Source: Elizabethkingia miricola (GTDB taxonomy: Bacteria; Bacteroidota; Bacteroidia; Flavobacteriales; Weeksellaceae). Taken from it: a stretch of DNA of 64,000 nt. Each line of letters opens with the position of its first letter. Position 1 is the first letter of the stretch. Both the position numbers and the translations under genes were made by a program. The stretch is from positions 1 through 64,000 of the forward strand of contig NZ_LSGQ01000032.1 in NCBI RefSeq assembly GCF_001675285.1, given 5' to 3'. Below are positions 24,979 to 34,717 of this stretch, one piece after another. The notes below the pieces were generated by a model. The model ran no database searches, was not told the DNA's origin, and saw only the letters and a list, made by a program, of their open reading frames with translations.

Positions 24979-25288
24979 AGATTATACAGAATTAATTTTG
25001 TAAATAGTGAAGTTTCTTTATTAAAGATTCTAATATTAGATTAATTACCCGAAGGTGATATACCATATGGCTGTATTCCATCCATTTATTTTATCCAGAA
25101 GAATCCCAAAAAGTATTAAACAAAACCCAAGGATTAGCTCTAATCCCTGGGTTACATGTGAAGTTATAGAAAAAAAGTAAAAATTAATTTACGCTGGTAT
25201 ATTTTACTCATGCCAATGAAAGATCTCCTTGATTCATCAGTGAAATGGCAGCCTTTTTTAGGTATTAAAATTATCTTTCACATTTTAC
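24979..25288. other. Convergent non-coding gap
   Basis: Apart from the minus-strand terminator at 25116-25153 nothing is recognisable. Confidence 0.5.
25116..25153 (-). terminator. Intrinsic terminator of the SusCD pair
   Basis: Arms 25124-25137 and 25140-25153 (AACCCA..GGATTAG with CTAATCC..TGGGTT) form a long hairpin with one mismatch. On the minus strand it is followed by TTTTGTTT. Confidence 0.7.
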
Positions 25289-26905
25289 TTATTTCAAAAG
25301 CCACATCATCTTAGTGATGTCATCGTTACCTCCATACTGAGATTGTACAGCATTCTGATAATTGGTACTATTATAAGTGATCTCACCCTGAGGGTAGGTC
25401 CAGCGGTAAGGCAGCATGTTATTAGGTGTTCCGATACCTACTCCACCTTGCTGAAATTCCGGAAACCCGGTTCTTCTCCAGTTGTAGAAAGCTTCAAAAC
25501 CAGAATTACAGAATAGAGATACATACTTCTGCGTTAAAATCTGCTTTAACCCCTCAGCTGTATTTCCTAAGTAAGCCACATTAGAAAGGAAAGTATTCGT
25601 ATCTACTGTTACATTTCCAAGAGTACCTCCAAGTCTATCTCCTATACTCAGACTACTGCCATTGGAAAGCTTATAGAAACTTAAAGAAGCATTGATTCCC
25701 TTTGTATACCAATCACCGGCATCACCACTTGCCCATCCACGGTTAAGAGCTTCAGCAATATTAAAGCACATCTCGGAATAACCAATAAGTACATAAGGCT
25801 CCGCTGTGGATCCATCCTGAGAAGAGAAATATCTTTTATAATTGATATAGGAATAATCCCCTTTATCCGTCGCAGTATTTCCTGCAGTATCGGTTCCCGC
25901 AAATAAAACAGATTGCGCTGTATTGGTACTGGCCCCTACATAAGCCGAGAAGCTTGAAAAAGGAACACCTCCTACCCTATATTTAGCCGGCGCCGGAGTA
26001 GCAAAAACAAAAGTTCGTGGATCTTTCGTAGAAGTGGTAATATCCAGAATTGTTTTAGCAATATTTGCTCCATAAGTATATGACCTACTGGTATATACTG
26101 GATAGGGATTATAACTGGCATTAAATTTATAAAGCATATTATCCGAAATAGATTCCATTAGCGGATTCAAAGTAGGATTATTCAGTATTGCAGCGAATTG
26201 CCCTTTAACATTAAGATCCGGTGTATCACTTTGTCTTTTGCTTAAGCTTATTAAAACCCTTAAACGATAAGTATTAATAACCTTTTGCCATTGAAAATAA
26301 GTAAGTCCAAAGATATCTCCCGAAGCATCAGCTACTGTATTCTTTAAGGCCGGATAAGTCGTAATAGTAGTTCCTAAAGAAGTATTAGCCTCACTAAGAA
26401 GATTTAGTGCATTTTTAAAGACATCTTTCTGTGAATCATATTTTGGAGTCAGGTTTAAAGCATTTCCGGCTTCAGTCATCGGAATATCTCCCACCCTTTG
26501 AGAAAGCCATATAGAGGAATAAGCTTTAAAGAATTTAGAAAGCGAGGTATAGAAACTAATCTGTGCCTGATCACCAAGTTTTTTGGCCTGATCCTCCATT
26601 TTAACAGAATACAGGTAAATATCATATTCATTCCCCGAATCTGTCCAGCTGTAAGAGTTACTTCCCCAGTAATAGCTGTAATTGCTGACAAAATACTGAT
26701 TGGTTTTATGGGCCTGAGAGAAAGGCATTTCATCGGATTTAATCAGATTCGATGTAATATGATTTAAAATTAATGAAGGCGGAATAAGTGCATCTTCTGA
26801 TCTTGAATTGGGATTGCTAAGTAAGGCATCATCTCTGTTACAGCTTACCGTGATAAAGCCTAGAGAAAATAGCACTGCAATTTTATATATCCATTTATTT
26901 TTCAT
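25289..26905 (-). CDS. SusD/RagB-like surface lipoprotein
   Basis: The lipobox TVSC near residue 22 and 538-residue length fit the SusD-like_2 family. Typical features are the helical N-terminal TPR-like core (SFYTSLSKFFKAYSSIWLSQRVGDIPM), a GYSEMCFNIAEALNRGW helix, and the end region with YNWRRTGFPEF. It captures a nutrient, usually a glycan or peptide, on the cell surface and hands it to the SusC partner encoded 26 bases upstream. No glycosidase or peptidase gene joins the pair, so its substrate is unclear. Confidence 0.92.
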   Translation of the reverse strand: MKNKWIYKIAVLFSLGFITVSCNRDDALLSNPNSRSEDALIPPSLILNHITSNLIKSDEMPFSQAHKTNQYFVSNYSYYWGSNSYSWTDSGNEYDIYLYSVKMEDQAKKLGDQAQISFYTSLSKFFKAYSSIWLSQRVGDIPMTEAGNALNLTPKYDSQKDVFKNALNLLSEANTSLGTTITTYPALKNTVADASGDIFGLTYFQWQKVINTYRLRVLISLSKRQSDTPDLNVKGQFAAILNNPTLNPLMESISDNMLYKFNASYNPYPVYTSRSYTYGANIAKTILDITTSTKDPRTFVFATPAPAKYRVGGVPFSSFSAYVGASTNTAQSVLFAGTDTAGNTATDKGDYSYINYKRYFSSQDGSTAEPYVLIGYSEMCFNIAEALNRGWASGDAGDWYTKGINASLSFYKLSNGSSLSIGDRLGGTLGNVTVDTNTFLSNVAYLGNTAEGLKQILTQKYVSLFCNSGFEAFYNWRRTGFPEFQQGGVGIGTPNNMLPYRWTYPQGEITYNSTNYQNAVQSQYGGNDDITKMMWLLK

Positions 26906-26931
26906 TGTTTTCCTTTTAAATTAAGTGTTGA

Positions 26932-29900
26932 TTAAAAGCCGATACTTACATTGAAACCTATCGTTCTGGTAGAAGTACTCTGTAAACCTACATTTCCTTT
27001 CGCCCCACCAGCTGATCTATCTGAAGAGTTGAATCCTGCAGCAAAAGAATCCATATCCATATCCTTTCTTTTCGCGAAATACAAAAGATTTCTTCCTACA
27101 ATAGAAAGGCTTAGAGATCTTAAGAAGGTTCTTTCAAGAAACTCTTTAGGGAAAGAATAGCTAAGACTCGCCTCCCTTAATTTCACAAAACTTCTGTCGA
27201 CCATAAAGTATTCGGTATTGTTATATAAATTGGTAATATAACTCTGCACAGTAACGGGAGTTGAATTACGGGCAAACGTAAGTTCGCTCATATTAGAAAT
27301 CTGCCCATTGACAAATTTGGGTGTTCCTGAAGTAATGACCACTCCCTGGCCCAAATAGGAAGGATTAATTGTGCCATTATCCCTTAAGGAAACCCATTCT
27401 TTGTATCTGGCATCACCAAAATCACCGGCAGCACTTTCATAAGCTGTACCTCCGTTCATGGCCTGGGCATACATAAAGTCATATATCTTTCCACCCACTC
27501 TGGCATCCCACTGGAAGTTTAAAGACCAGTTTTTATAAGATAAATTATTGGTAATACTTAACGAAAAATTAGGATTTAAGTTGCCGAGGAACGCATTTTG
27601 ACTATCTCCACTTGGCGGCTGGTAGATAAGTCCTGCTGATGTATGGACAATATTTCCCTGATTATCTCTTACAAAAGCTCTTCCATAATAAGCATCCATA
27701 CGATCCCCCACTTTATAATTGTGCCCGTTTAGCCACAGTTCATTATAGCCATCCGCAATTTCTTTTAAGGTTTCACGGTAGGTACTCCAATTGGCACTTA
27801 GGTTCCAGTTAAAGCCCTCTCGTCTTTTAAAGATTGCAGCGTTCAGACTCACCTCAAATCCTTGATTAAGGGTTGTAATACCATTAATATTGTGAAAATT
27901 CTGTCCTACGGAAGGAGCATTCCCAAGTGCATAGATCTGCGGTCCATTGATAGTTCTGAAGTATGTTGCGTCAAGCCCCACTCTGTTTTTAAAGAATTTC
28001 ATGTCAATACCTGTTTCATAAGAAACTCTTCGGTAAGGGTTAAGATTTTGATTGGCAATAACTGTCGAGTAATCCACAGAAGCTGTTCCGTTGTAATAGC
28101 TGTTATTCGAGTAACCATTCTGATTGGAATAGGTAGGTCCGTCGTAAGAAGTATAAAGTTCTGATCCATAACGGAGAAGTCCTGAATTCAGAGTATTACC
28201 CGTAATCCCCATATAAGCAGAGCCAATAGTGGAAGACGTAAGTGCTCCTTTAACATCTGCAAATGAGCCTCTTATTTTAAGATAAGACAAGGTATTTCCA
28301 AAATTCAGGTAATCAGAAAGTACTGAACTGATGGATGCCGAAGGATAGAAGAAGGTATTATAGCCCTTTCTTAAAGTAGAGAGATTATCTAATCTACCTG
28401 TTGTATTGATGTTAAAGTAGTTTTTGTAACCAAAATCCACAGAGTAATAAGCACTGTATACCTGCATTTGTGATTCCCATGAATAAGCCAGCCCCGGAGC
28501 TTTGGTATTAGAAAGAGAATAAAGTTTAGGAATCGCAAGCCCTTTGGTTGTCGCCCAGTCTGATTCATATTGGAAGAGTCTCATACTAGCTCCACCTAAT
28601 GCGGAAACATTCCAATTGCCTAGTTTCTTATTGAAATTAACCATTAGATCGGTGTTATTTTCCAGAAGATTACGCTTATCTACTCTGTAATCACCATACC
28701 ATCCGAAACTATACCATGGAACATAGTCATTCAGATTGGTAGAAGGCGGAACTTTTTCCGTACGCGTTTGGTTCCATGTAGTAATCTGCGAGCGAAGACT
28801 AATATCCAGATCTTTATTGACACTGTAAGTGGCTTTTAAATATCCATAGACATCTGTTTTGCGGTGCGACCTCAACCATTCGTTCGCCATAAACCAGGCA
28901 CTGTTCAAACGCCCATATTCCGAAGAGTACTGCATAAGATCCTGAACTCCCTGAGGTCCTTTATAAATGTCTCTTAAATCATTGATATCATAATCCGAAG
29001 AACCATATACCTTGAACATATAGATATAACTGTTCGGCCCGTAGTTTACATCCGGAATATTCGGCGTATACTGAAGACTTAAGTTAAGATTTCCATCAAA
29101 TCTTAGCTTATCATTGATTTTATATCCCAGATTAATATTAAAATTATCAGCATTCAACTTGGTATTTGGAAACATACCCTGTTGGTATAAGTGGCTGTAT
29201 GATAATCTTGCATCATAATTTTCCCCGGAAGAGGATAATGAGATATTATTTGTGCTGGTCATTCCCCCCTGTACAAAGTTTTCAAAGTTTTTCACCCCTC
29301 TTGCCAGCCAAGGTGTTCTTCCTCTGGTTTGGGTTACCGGATCCCACGGACTGTCATACTGCTGAATAGGTTGACCCTCAAAACGGGGTCCCCATTCAGG
29401 AAGCCTTTGCCCGTTATCATAAAGCACATTTCCATAGGTATATTTAAAACCTGTACCCCTTCCATATTCATACTGGCTTTCGGGTAAGGCAATAAAACCG
29501 GTATCAAACATCGTAGTACTATTGAAATCTACGCTCCAGCCTTTTTTGTTTTTGGTTCCTTTTTTTGTGGTAATAATAATAGCACCGTTAATCCCGCGAA
29601 AGCCATATAATGCTGCAGCATTAGGTCCTTTTAAGATAGAATAACTCTCCACATCATCAGGGCTGAGATTCCAGGTATCAGAATTAATCGGAACCCCATC
29701 CACAACAAATAACAGGTCTTTGCTTCCCCTTAGTACAATTTCAGGGCGCCCCAACATTTCAGTATTGGCTCCGATGTTAAGACCGGCAACCTTACCGGCA
29801 AGTGCATTTAAAGGATTGGCAGCACGTACCTTGTTTACCACATCTCCTTTTACCTCAGTAACATCGTATCCAAGCTTCTTTACTTCTTTTTTAACCCCCA

Positions 29901-30030
29901 TCGCTGTAATGACCACTTCCTGAATATCCAGTCCCTTAACCGATGTAGAATCTTTCTTTTGTGATTTTGCCTGACCTGCCAGACATAGTAGTCCCAAAAC
30001 ACAAAAGGCATCTCGTAATCTTTTTTCCAT
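26932..30030 (-). CDS. SusC/RagA-like TonB-dependent transporter
   Basis: A signal peptide (ends AKSQ) is followed almost at once by the SusC signature VVITAMGVKKEVKKLGY and the plug (LRGSKDLLFVVDGVPI, GFRGINGAIIITTKKG). A 22-strand barrel fills the rest, ending in an aromatic-capped FNVSIGF. At 1032 residues it is of normal size, but the N-terminal carboxypeptidase-regulatory-like domain found in many SusC proteins is absent. It imports the ligand captured by the SusD partner, using TonB energy. Minus-strand TACATTTG and AACCTTTG boxes lie at 30042-30049 and 30067-30074. Confidence 0.93.
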   Translation of the reverse strand: MEKRLRDAFCVLGLLCLAGQAKSQKKDSTSVKGLDIQEVVITAMGVKKEVKKLGYDVTEVKGDVVNKVRAANPLNALAGKVAGLNIGANTEMLGRPEIVLRGSKDLLFVVDGVPINSDTWNLSPDDVESYSILKGPNAAALYGFRGINGAIIITTKKGTKNKKGWSVDFNSTTMFDTGFIALPESQYEYGRGTGFKYTYGNVLYDNGQRLPEWGPRFEGQPIQQYDSPWDPVTQTRGRTPWLARGVKNFENFVQGGMTSTNNISLSSSGENYDARLSYSHLYQQGMFPNTKLNADNFNINLGYKINDKLRFDGNLNLSLQYTPNIPDVNYGPNSYIYMFKVYGSSDYDINDLRDIYKGPQGVQDLMQYSSEYGRLNSAWFMANEWLRSHRKTDVYGYLKATYSVNKDLDISLRSQITTWNQTRTEKVPPSTNLNDYVPWYSFGWYGDYRVDKRNLLENNTDLMVNFNKKLGNWNVSALGGASMRLFQYESDWATTKGLAIPKLYSLSNTKAPGLAYSWESQMQVYSAYYSVDFGYKNYFNINTTGRLDNLSTLRKGYNTFFYPSASISSVLSDYLNFGNTLSYLKIRGSFADVKGALTSSTIGSAYMGITGNTLNSGLLRYGSELYTSYDGPTYSNQNGYSNNSYYNGTASVDYSTVIANQNLNPYRRVSYETGIDMKFFKNRVGLDATYFRTINGPQIYALGNAPSVGQNFHNINGITTLNQGFEVSLNAAIFKRREGFNWNLSANWSTYRETLKEIADGYNELWLNGHNYKVGDRMDAYYGRAFVRDNQGNIVHTSAGLIYQPPSGDSQNAFLGNLNPNFSLSITNNLSYKNWSLNFQWDARVGGKIYDFMYAQAMNGGTAYESAAGDFGDARYKEWVSLRDNGTINPSYLGQGVVITSGTPKFVNGQISNMSELTFARNSTPVTVQSYITNLYNNTEYFMVDRSFVKLREASLSYSFPKEFLERTFLRSLSLSIVGRNLLYFAKRKDMDMDSFAAGFNSSDRSAGGAKGNVGLQSTSTRTIGFNVSIGF

Positions 30031-30456
30031 TAGTTTTTAAGCAAATGTAGAAGTAAGAATCAGAGGCAAAGGTTAAGAACGGATGAATAAAACATTATGA
30101 AAATTTTAACATTTTCCCCATTCTAAAAGCCTTCTAAAAACACCTCAAATATAAACCCAACACCGCTATTATTGAGTCATTATTCTATTCTCAGTTATTA
30201 AAAATGATGTAAACTCTTATTCATAATGAAATCTTGGCTTTAAAATTTGCTTAAAAAAAGGTAACACTTCTTTAAGGTATGTTATCGGATACTTAAAAAA
30301 GCAGCTTATAAGATTAGATATAACAATAACAAAATATCTTTTTTTGAAAGAAGATATTCTCATCATATTATTTAATTTATTAAATAAAAAAGGCATTTCA
30401 TTTAATCCTAGCTACCTGCTTTTTATTGTATCTTTATTCGATACTTATTTTACTTA
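30031..30456. other. Divergent non-coding region
   Basis: It contains the SusC promoter candidates on the minus strand. The rest is AT-rich with no clear gene; the plus-strand promoter of the next gene is not obvious. Confidence 0.5.
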
Positions 30457-30858
30457 ATGGAAGGTGTTAGCAAAAAAGCCATAATATTTCTTTTATCAGT
30501 AACAATAATTCCTTTCATGCTGGGTCTTATAGGATTAATGATTTATTCCGGATATTGCGAATTAACGGATAAAAGAACTGGTAAGGAACAAATTATTGAT
30601 TATCATAAGCCTGATGATTATAGATTTAAAATTGATACCATATTTAATGATAGTAGAAATCACAACGCATATACTCTAAGTAGTAAGAAAAGAAGAATCA
30701 AAGTATCTCCATTGCGCGAAGATGAGTGGGAAAAGTATGTAGAAGTTGGTGACTCTATTCTGAAGATAAAGGGTGATACCAAAATTTATGTTTACCGAAA
30801 AGATACACTATACAAAATACTTGATTATAATGATATGAATCCCAATAGATGGCAATAG
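30457..30858 (+). CDS. Single-span membrane protein, 133 aa
   Basis: One hydrophobic segment (residues about 8-29) is followed by a polar domain of about 100 residues with many charged residues (KKRRIKVSPLREDEWEKY). It looks like a signal-anchored periplasmic protein. I do not recognise the family, and it has no close partner. Confidence 0.6.
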   Translation: MEGVSKKAIIFLLSVTIIPFMLGLIGLMIYSGYCELTDKRTGKEQIIDYHKPDDYRFKIDTIFNDSRNHNAYTLSSKKRRIKVSPLREDEWEKYVEVGDSILKIKGDTKIYVYRKDTLYKILDYNDMNPNRWQ

Positions 30859-31075
30859 TTTATAAAGATATTCTGTTTTATTTCTTTATAAACCAGAATA
30901 ATAGCCTTTTAATTTCCAGATTATTCTATAACAGATAATTTCAGCTGTAAAAACTTACAGCAATGTTCCTTATATTTAATTAAGCCTTTCACAAAGAGAA
31001 CTTTTCAAACGACTTTATGCACTTTGTGGTTTGTAGCTTAACTTTAAAACTTAAACAGAAAATAAAACAGTCAAT

Positions 31076-31609
31076 ATGAAAATATTAGCATTTGCAGGAA
31101 GCACCTCTTCCACTTCTATCAACCGGGAACTTGTGAAATTTGTTTTAAAGGACTTTCAAAGTCATGAAATCAACCTGATCGATCTTAATGATTATTCTAT
31201 GCCCGTATTCTCAGTAGATCTTGAGAAAAAAGGCTTTCCAGATCAGGCACATGGTTTTTTAAAACAAATTGAGGAATGCGATGTCATTATTTGTTCTCTT
31301 GCCGAGCATAACAGATCTTATAGTGCCGCGTTTAAAAATGTCTTCGACTGGTCATCAAGAATAAACGTGAAGGTCTTTCAAAATAAGCCCATGTTACTAA
31401 TGAGTACTTCGCCCGGAGGCTATGGTGGCGGAAATGTGATGAACACTGCAAAAACCTTCTTTCCACAGTTTGGCGCTGTTGTCATGGAGAACTTCTCGCT
31501 GCCAAAATTCTATGAAAATTTTGATTTGGAAAATGGAGTAATTAATACTGAGATGTTAGAAGAATTAAATAATAAAATTAAAAGTTTTAAATCCCAGATT
31601 TCAGCATAA
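31076..31609 (+). CDS. NAD(P)H-dependent FMN reductase
   Basis: The 177 residues match the flavodoxin-like FMN_red family: the phosphate-binding loop AFAGSTSSTSINREL at the start, the middle ICSLAEHNRSYSAAFKNVFDW, and the MSTSPGGYGGGN flavin loop. It reduces FMN with NAD(P)H. An LLM-type flavin monooxygenase begins 117 bases downstream, and such pairs often work together, the reductase supplying reduced flavin. Confidence 0.9.
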   Translation: MKILAFAGSTSSTSINRELVKFVLKDFQSHEINLIDLNDYSMPVFSVDLEKKGFPDQAHGFLKQIEECDVIICSLAEHNRSYSAAFKNVFDWSSRINVKVFQNKPMLLMSTSPGGYGGGNVMNTAKTFFPQFGAVVMENFSLPKFYENFDLENGVINTEMLEELNNKIKSFKSQISA

Positions 31610-31725
31610 TATAATTTAAGCACTATTACCGGATTATTTTGCACCGGATTTCTTATCCTATATCAAGGAAAACCAAAGCTAAACACGCGATATTTGTATT
31701 AGAAATTCCCAAAACAACACACATT

Positions 31726-32754
31726 ATGGAAATAGGAATAGACAGCTTTATAGCAACCGGAGCATATCAAGATGCGCTAAATCCTCAGCAAAATATAGAA
31801 GCTATAGAGGCTTTGCTTAGTAAAATTGAACACGCTGATAAAATGGGACTACATGTCTTTGGGCTTGGAGAACATCACCGAAAAGAGTTTTTAGACGAGG
31901 CTCCGGCTGTTATTCTTGCTGCCGCCGCCGCTCGTACTAAAAACATTAAGCTTACTAGTGCAGTAACAGTGTTAAGTGCTGCAGATCCTGTAAGAGTTTT
32001 TCAGGAATATGCTACCCTTGACCTGATATCAAAAGGCCGGGCAGAGATTGTTGCCGGGAGAGGCTCTTTTATCGATGCATATCCCTTATTCGGACTTAAT
32101 CTTCAGGATTATGATCAGCTTTTTGAAGAAAAAATAGAGTTACTGCTCGCTATTCGGGATAAAGAGACAATATCATGGAAAGGTAAGTTTCGTGCACCTT
32201 TACATGAGCAGTCTATATATCCACGTCCATATCAGGAATCTCTTCCTGTGTGGATAGGAGTTGGTGGAACACCAGAATCGTTTATACGGGCAGGAAAACT
32301 TGGACTTCCATTAATGGTCGCTGTTATTGGGGGTGAAACTCATAATTTCAGACCTTTGATTGATTTATATTACGAGGCAGGAGAAAAAGCAGGACATTCC
32401 CGTGAAAAATTAGAAGTAGGATTACACTCTCTGGGATATGTCGCTGAAGATACAGCTCAGGCAAAAGATGAATACTTTCCGGGATACCAGGAGATGATGG
32501 GCAAAATAGGGAAAGAGCGAGGATGGCCTACACCTACCCGATCGCAATTCGAGGCACAAGCCGGATTAACCGGAGCTTATGTTGTAGGAAGTCCCGAAGA
32601 AGTTGCAGCAAAGATACTTCGTCACAGCAAAGCTTTGGGTGGGATCTCAAGATTTACATTTCAGATGGATAATCCGGGGCTTACCCAAGAGCAGGTTTAT
32701 AAATCTATAGAACTAATCGGTAAAAAGGTAATTCCGTTGATTAACGAAGCATAA
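31726..32754 (+). CDS. LLM-class flavin-dependent oxidoreductase
   Basis: The 342-residue luciferase-like monooxygenase has the family hallmarks: GLGEHHRKEFLDEAPAV near residue 45, the SAVTVLSAADPVRVFQEYATLD strand, and a GRAEIVAGRGSF loop. I start at ATG 31726. The open frame reaches a TTG at 31639, but this sits in a TATTTTG promoter box and the extra 29 residues do not fit the family. It probably oxidises an organic substrate with reduced flavin from the reductase encoded just upstream. Confidence 0.9.
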   Translation: MEIGIDSFIATGAYQDALNPQQNIEAIEALLSKIEHADKMGLHVFGLGEHHRKEFLDEAPAVILAAAAARTKNIKLTSAVTVLSAADPVRVFQEYATLDLISKGRAEIVAGRGSFIDAYPLFGLNLQDYDQLFEEKIELLLAIRDKETISWKGKFRAPLHEQSIYPRPYQESLPVWIGVGGTPESFIRAGKLGLPLMVAVIGGETHNFRPLIDLYYEAGEKAGHSREKLEVGLHSLGYVAEDTAQAKDEYFPGYQEMMGKIGKERGWPTPTRSQFEAQAGLTGAYVVGSPEEVAAKILRHSKALGGISRFTFQMDNPGLTQEQVYKSIELIGKKVIPLINEA

Positions 32755-32760
32755 AAATTT

Positions 32761-32788
32761 AAGCTCCTCATAACTGAGGAGCTTTTTT
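32761..32788. terminator. Terminator between converging genes
   Basis: AAGCTCCTCA pairs perfectly with TGAGGAGCTT around TAAC, followed by a T-run on the plus strand. Confidence 0.9.
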
Positions 32789-32806
32789 AGCTTTATAATA
32801 AAATAT

Positions 32807-33310
32807 TTACTTATTTACTTCCTGTAATAATTCATCAAGGTTTTCCATACACATGGTAAAGCCCTCTTTAAAGCCCATTTCCAACATGGTCTCTACATCT
32901 TTATAGCTATCATGCTTAAGGATTATATGCACAGTTGTAAGATGATCATCCATGGAAAAATTAATACTCCAGTTAGAACGTGGTTTTTCGGTATTTTCAT
33001 TTCCGTTTTCATCACAAAAAGCATCAAGCCATACAATAAGCTTTTTGAATTCTATCTTTTCATAATCGGCTTTACACCAAAGCTTTTCATTTTCAGGGCT
33101 TACCATTGCATATAACCATATCCCTCCTTCAGTAAAATCTAAAGTCTTTGTCTCGACTCTGTAAGGTTTCGGAGCCCACCACCTGTCAAGAAATTCCGCT
33201 TTTATCCAGGCTTGCCACACCTGCTCTGAATTTGCATTAAATTCACGTTTGATTACAATAGTATTATTTTCCTTGTCTATAGAAAAATCAAAAAAAAGAT
33301 CACTTTTCAT
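32807..33310 (-). CDS. AHSA1/SRPBCC domain protein
   Basis: The 167 residues match the AHSA1-type START-like fold: REFNANSEQVWQAWIKAEFLDRWWAPKP near the start and a C-terminal GFKEGFTMCMENLDELL helix. I use ATG 33310. The frame continues to 33376, but a minus-strand -7 box (TAACTTTG, 33345-33338) sits between the two codons, so the longer start lies above the promoter. It probably binds a small hydrophobic molecule; no partner is evident. Confidence 0.85.
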   Translation of the reverse strand: MKSDLFFDFSIDKENNTIVIKREFNANSEQVWQAWIKAEFLDRWWAPKPYRVETKTLDFTEGGIWLYAMVSPENEKLWCKADYEKIEFKKLIVWLDAFCDENGNENTEKPRSNWSINFSMDDHLTTVHIILKHDSYKDVETMLEMGFKEGFTMCMENLDELLQEVNK

Positions 33311-33337
33311 TTTTAATATTTTTGATGGTTGTGTATT

Positions 33338-33345
33338 CAAAGTTA
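33338..33345 (-). promoter_or_regulatory. Promoter -7 element, minus strand
   Basis: Minus-strand TAACTTTG fits TAnnTTTG, about 28 bases upstream of ATG 33310. Confidence 0.5.
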
Positions 33346-33505
33346 CCAAATAATTCAATGCCTGATTCCTAATCAAAGGTTCAATTACAAAACTTTAAAT
33401 CAACCAATTACGATTACACAAAACTTATACAAGATGAGATATCAGGGAATTTAAACTGCATAGAAAGTTGTCCTTTTTGGACAAGTCTGGCAATATTTAC
33501 TGATC

Positions 33506-33513
33506 TAATTTTG
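33506..33513 (+). promoter_or_regulatory. Promoter -7 element
   Basis: TAATTTTG is a perfect -7 match, 21 bases before the ATG at 33535. It overlaps the alternative TTG at 33511. Confidence 0.6.
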
Positions 33514-33534
33514 CCCTGTCAAAAAAGATTAATT

Positions 33535-34659
33535 ATGCAAATAAGAAAATTAGCACTTTTAGTACTGCCTATTATTATACTATCCTGCAGCCGGGATGAA
33601 AAGACAGACAAGCCATCAGAAACTTCAGATCCTTCCGCAGTTGTTTATAAGATGCCAGAAGAATCAGCTCCACATGAAGGAACCTGGCTGCAGTGGCCAC
33701 ACGAATATCAATATGGGACTACTTACCGCGATCGTTTGGATCCCATCTGGATAGCAATGACCAAAGAGCTGATACAAAGCGAAAAGGTTCATATTGTGGC
33801 TTATGACAATACCGAAAAGGAACGTATAACCACCTTATTAAATGATGCCGGAATACCATTAAGTAATATTGATTTTAAAATTTATCAGACAGATGATTTC
33901 TGGGTTAGAGATAACGGACCTATTTATGTAAAAGATAACAATGGCAAATTATTTATTCAGGATTGGGGGTTTAACGGCTGGGGTAAAAAGGCTCAGTATA
34001 GCAGTTGTGATGCTGTTCCTTCCAAAATCGCAGCAGACACTAATGTTCCAAAAATTGACCTCAACTCAGTAATGAGAAATGAAGGCGGAAGTATTGAAAT
34101 TGATGGAAACGGAGTATTAATGGCTTGCAAAAGTTCTATTCTTAACAGCAACAGAAATCCGGGAATGACTCAAAAAGAAGCCGAGACAATATTTACTAAG
34201 AATCTTGGTGTTACAAAATTTATATGGCTGGAAGGAAAAGCAGGTCTCGATATCACTGACATGCATATTGATGGATTTGCCAGATTTGCCAACTCATCTA
34301 CGATTATTACAATGAACTCTAGCGATCTTGCTTACTGGCAGGTTCCTGATAATGACATTAATAATCTGTACAATGCCACAGGAAAAAATGATACTGCTTA
34401 TCGGTTTGTAAAAGTTCCTTTAACTAAAAATGAAGTAACAACTACCTATGGAAAGAAAGTTGGACGTGCATCCTATATCAATTATTATATCGCCAACAAC
34501 CGGGTATTGGTTCCTAATTATAATGACCCTAATGATACGGTTGCAAACAACATCATCCAACAACTGTACCCGGATAAAAAGGTTGTCGGAATCGATTGCC
34601 GGAATCTCTTTGCCAATGGTGGTATGGTACACTGTGTTACACAACAGCAACCCCGATAA
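33535..34659 (+). CDS. Exported agmatine/peptidylarginine deiminase lipoprotein
   Basis: From ATG 33535 the 374-residue protein has a lipoprotein signal (IILSC) and then a full PAD_porph/agmatine deiminase domain. Expected catalytic residues are in place: Asp in DDFWVRDNGP near residue 120, His in MHIDGFARF near residue 243, Cys in GGMVHCVTQQ near residue 366. It converts agmatine or peptidyl-arginine to the citrulline form, outside the cytoplasm because of the lipid anchor. The cytosolic enzyme of polyamine synthesis lacks such a signal, so a surface or periplasmic role is likely. No carbamoylputrescine hydrolase gene is adjacent. Confidence 0.88.
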   Translation: MQIRKLALLVLPIIILSCSRDEKTDKPSETSDPSAVVYKMPEESAPHEGTWLQWPHEYQYGTTYRDRLDPIWIAMTKELIQSEKVHIVAYDNTEKERITTLLNDAGIPLSNIDFKIYQTDDFWVRDNGPIYVKDNNGKLFIQDWGFNGWGKKAQYSSCDAVPSKIAADTNVPKIDLNSVMRNEGGSIEIDGNGVLMACKSSILNSNRNPGMTQKEAETIFTKNLGVTKFIWLEGKAGLDITDMHIDGFARFANSSTIITMNSSDLAYWQVPDNDINNLYNATGKNDTAYRFVKVPLTKNEVTTTYGKKVGRASYINYYIANNRVLVPNYNDPNDTVANNIIQQLYPDKKVVGIDCRNLFANGGMVHCVTQQQPR

Positions 34660-34676
34660 GATTATGTTATAAAAAT

Positions 34677-34703
34677 AAAAAACTACCTCTATAGGTAGTT
34701 TTT
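34677..34703. terminator. Bidirectional terminator
   Basis: AAAAACTACC and GGTAGTTTTT pair perfectly around a short loop, serving the deiminase and the converging LytTR gene. Confidence 0.85.
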
Positions 34704-34717
34704 GTCGTATATAAAAC

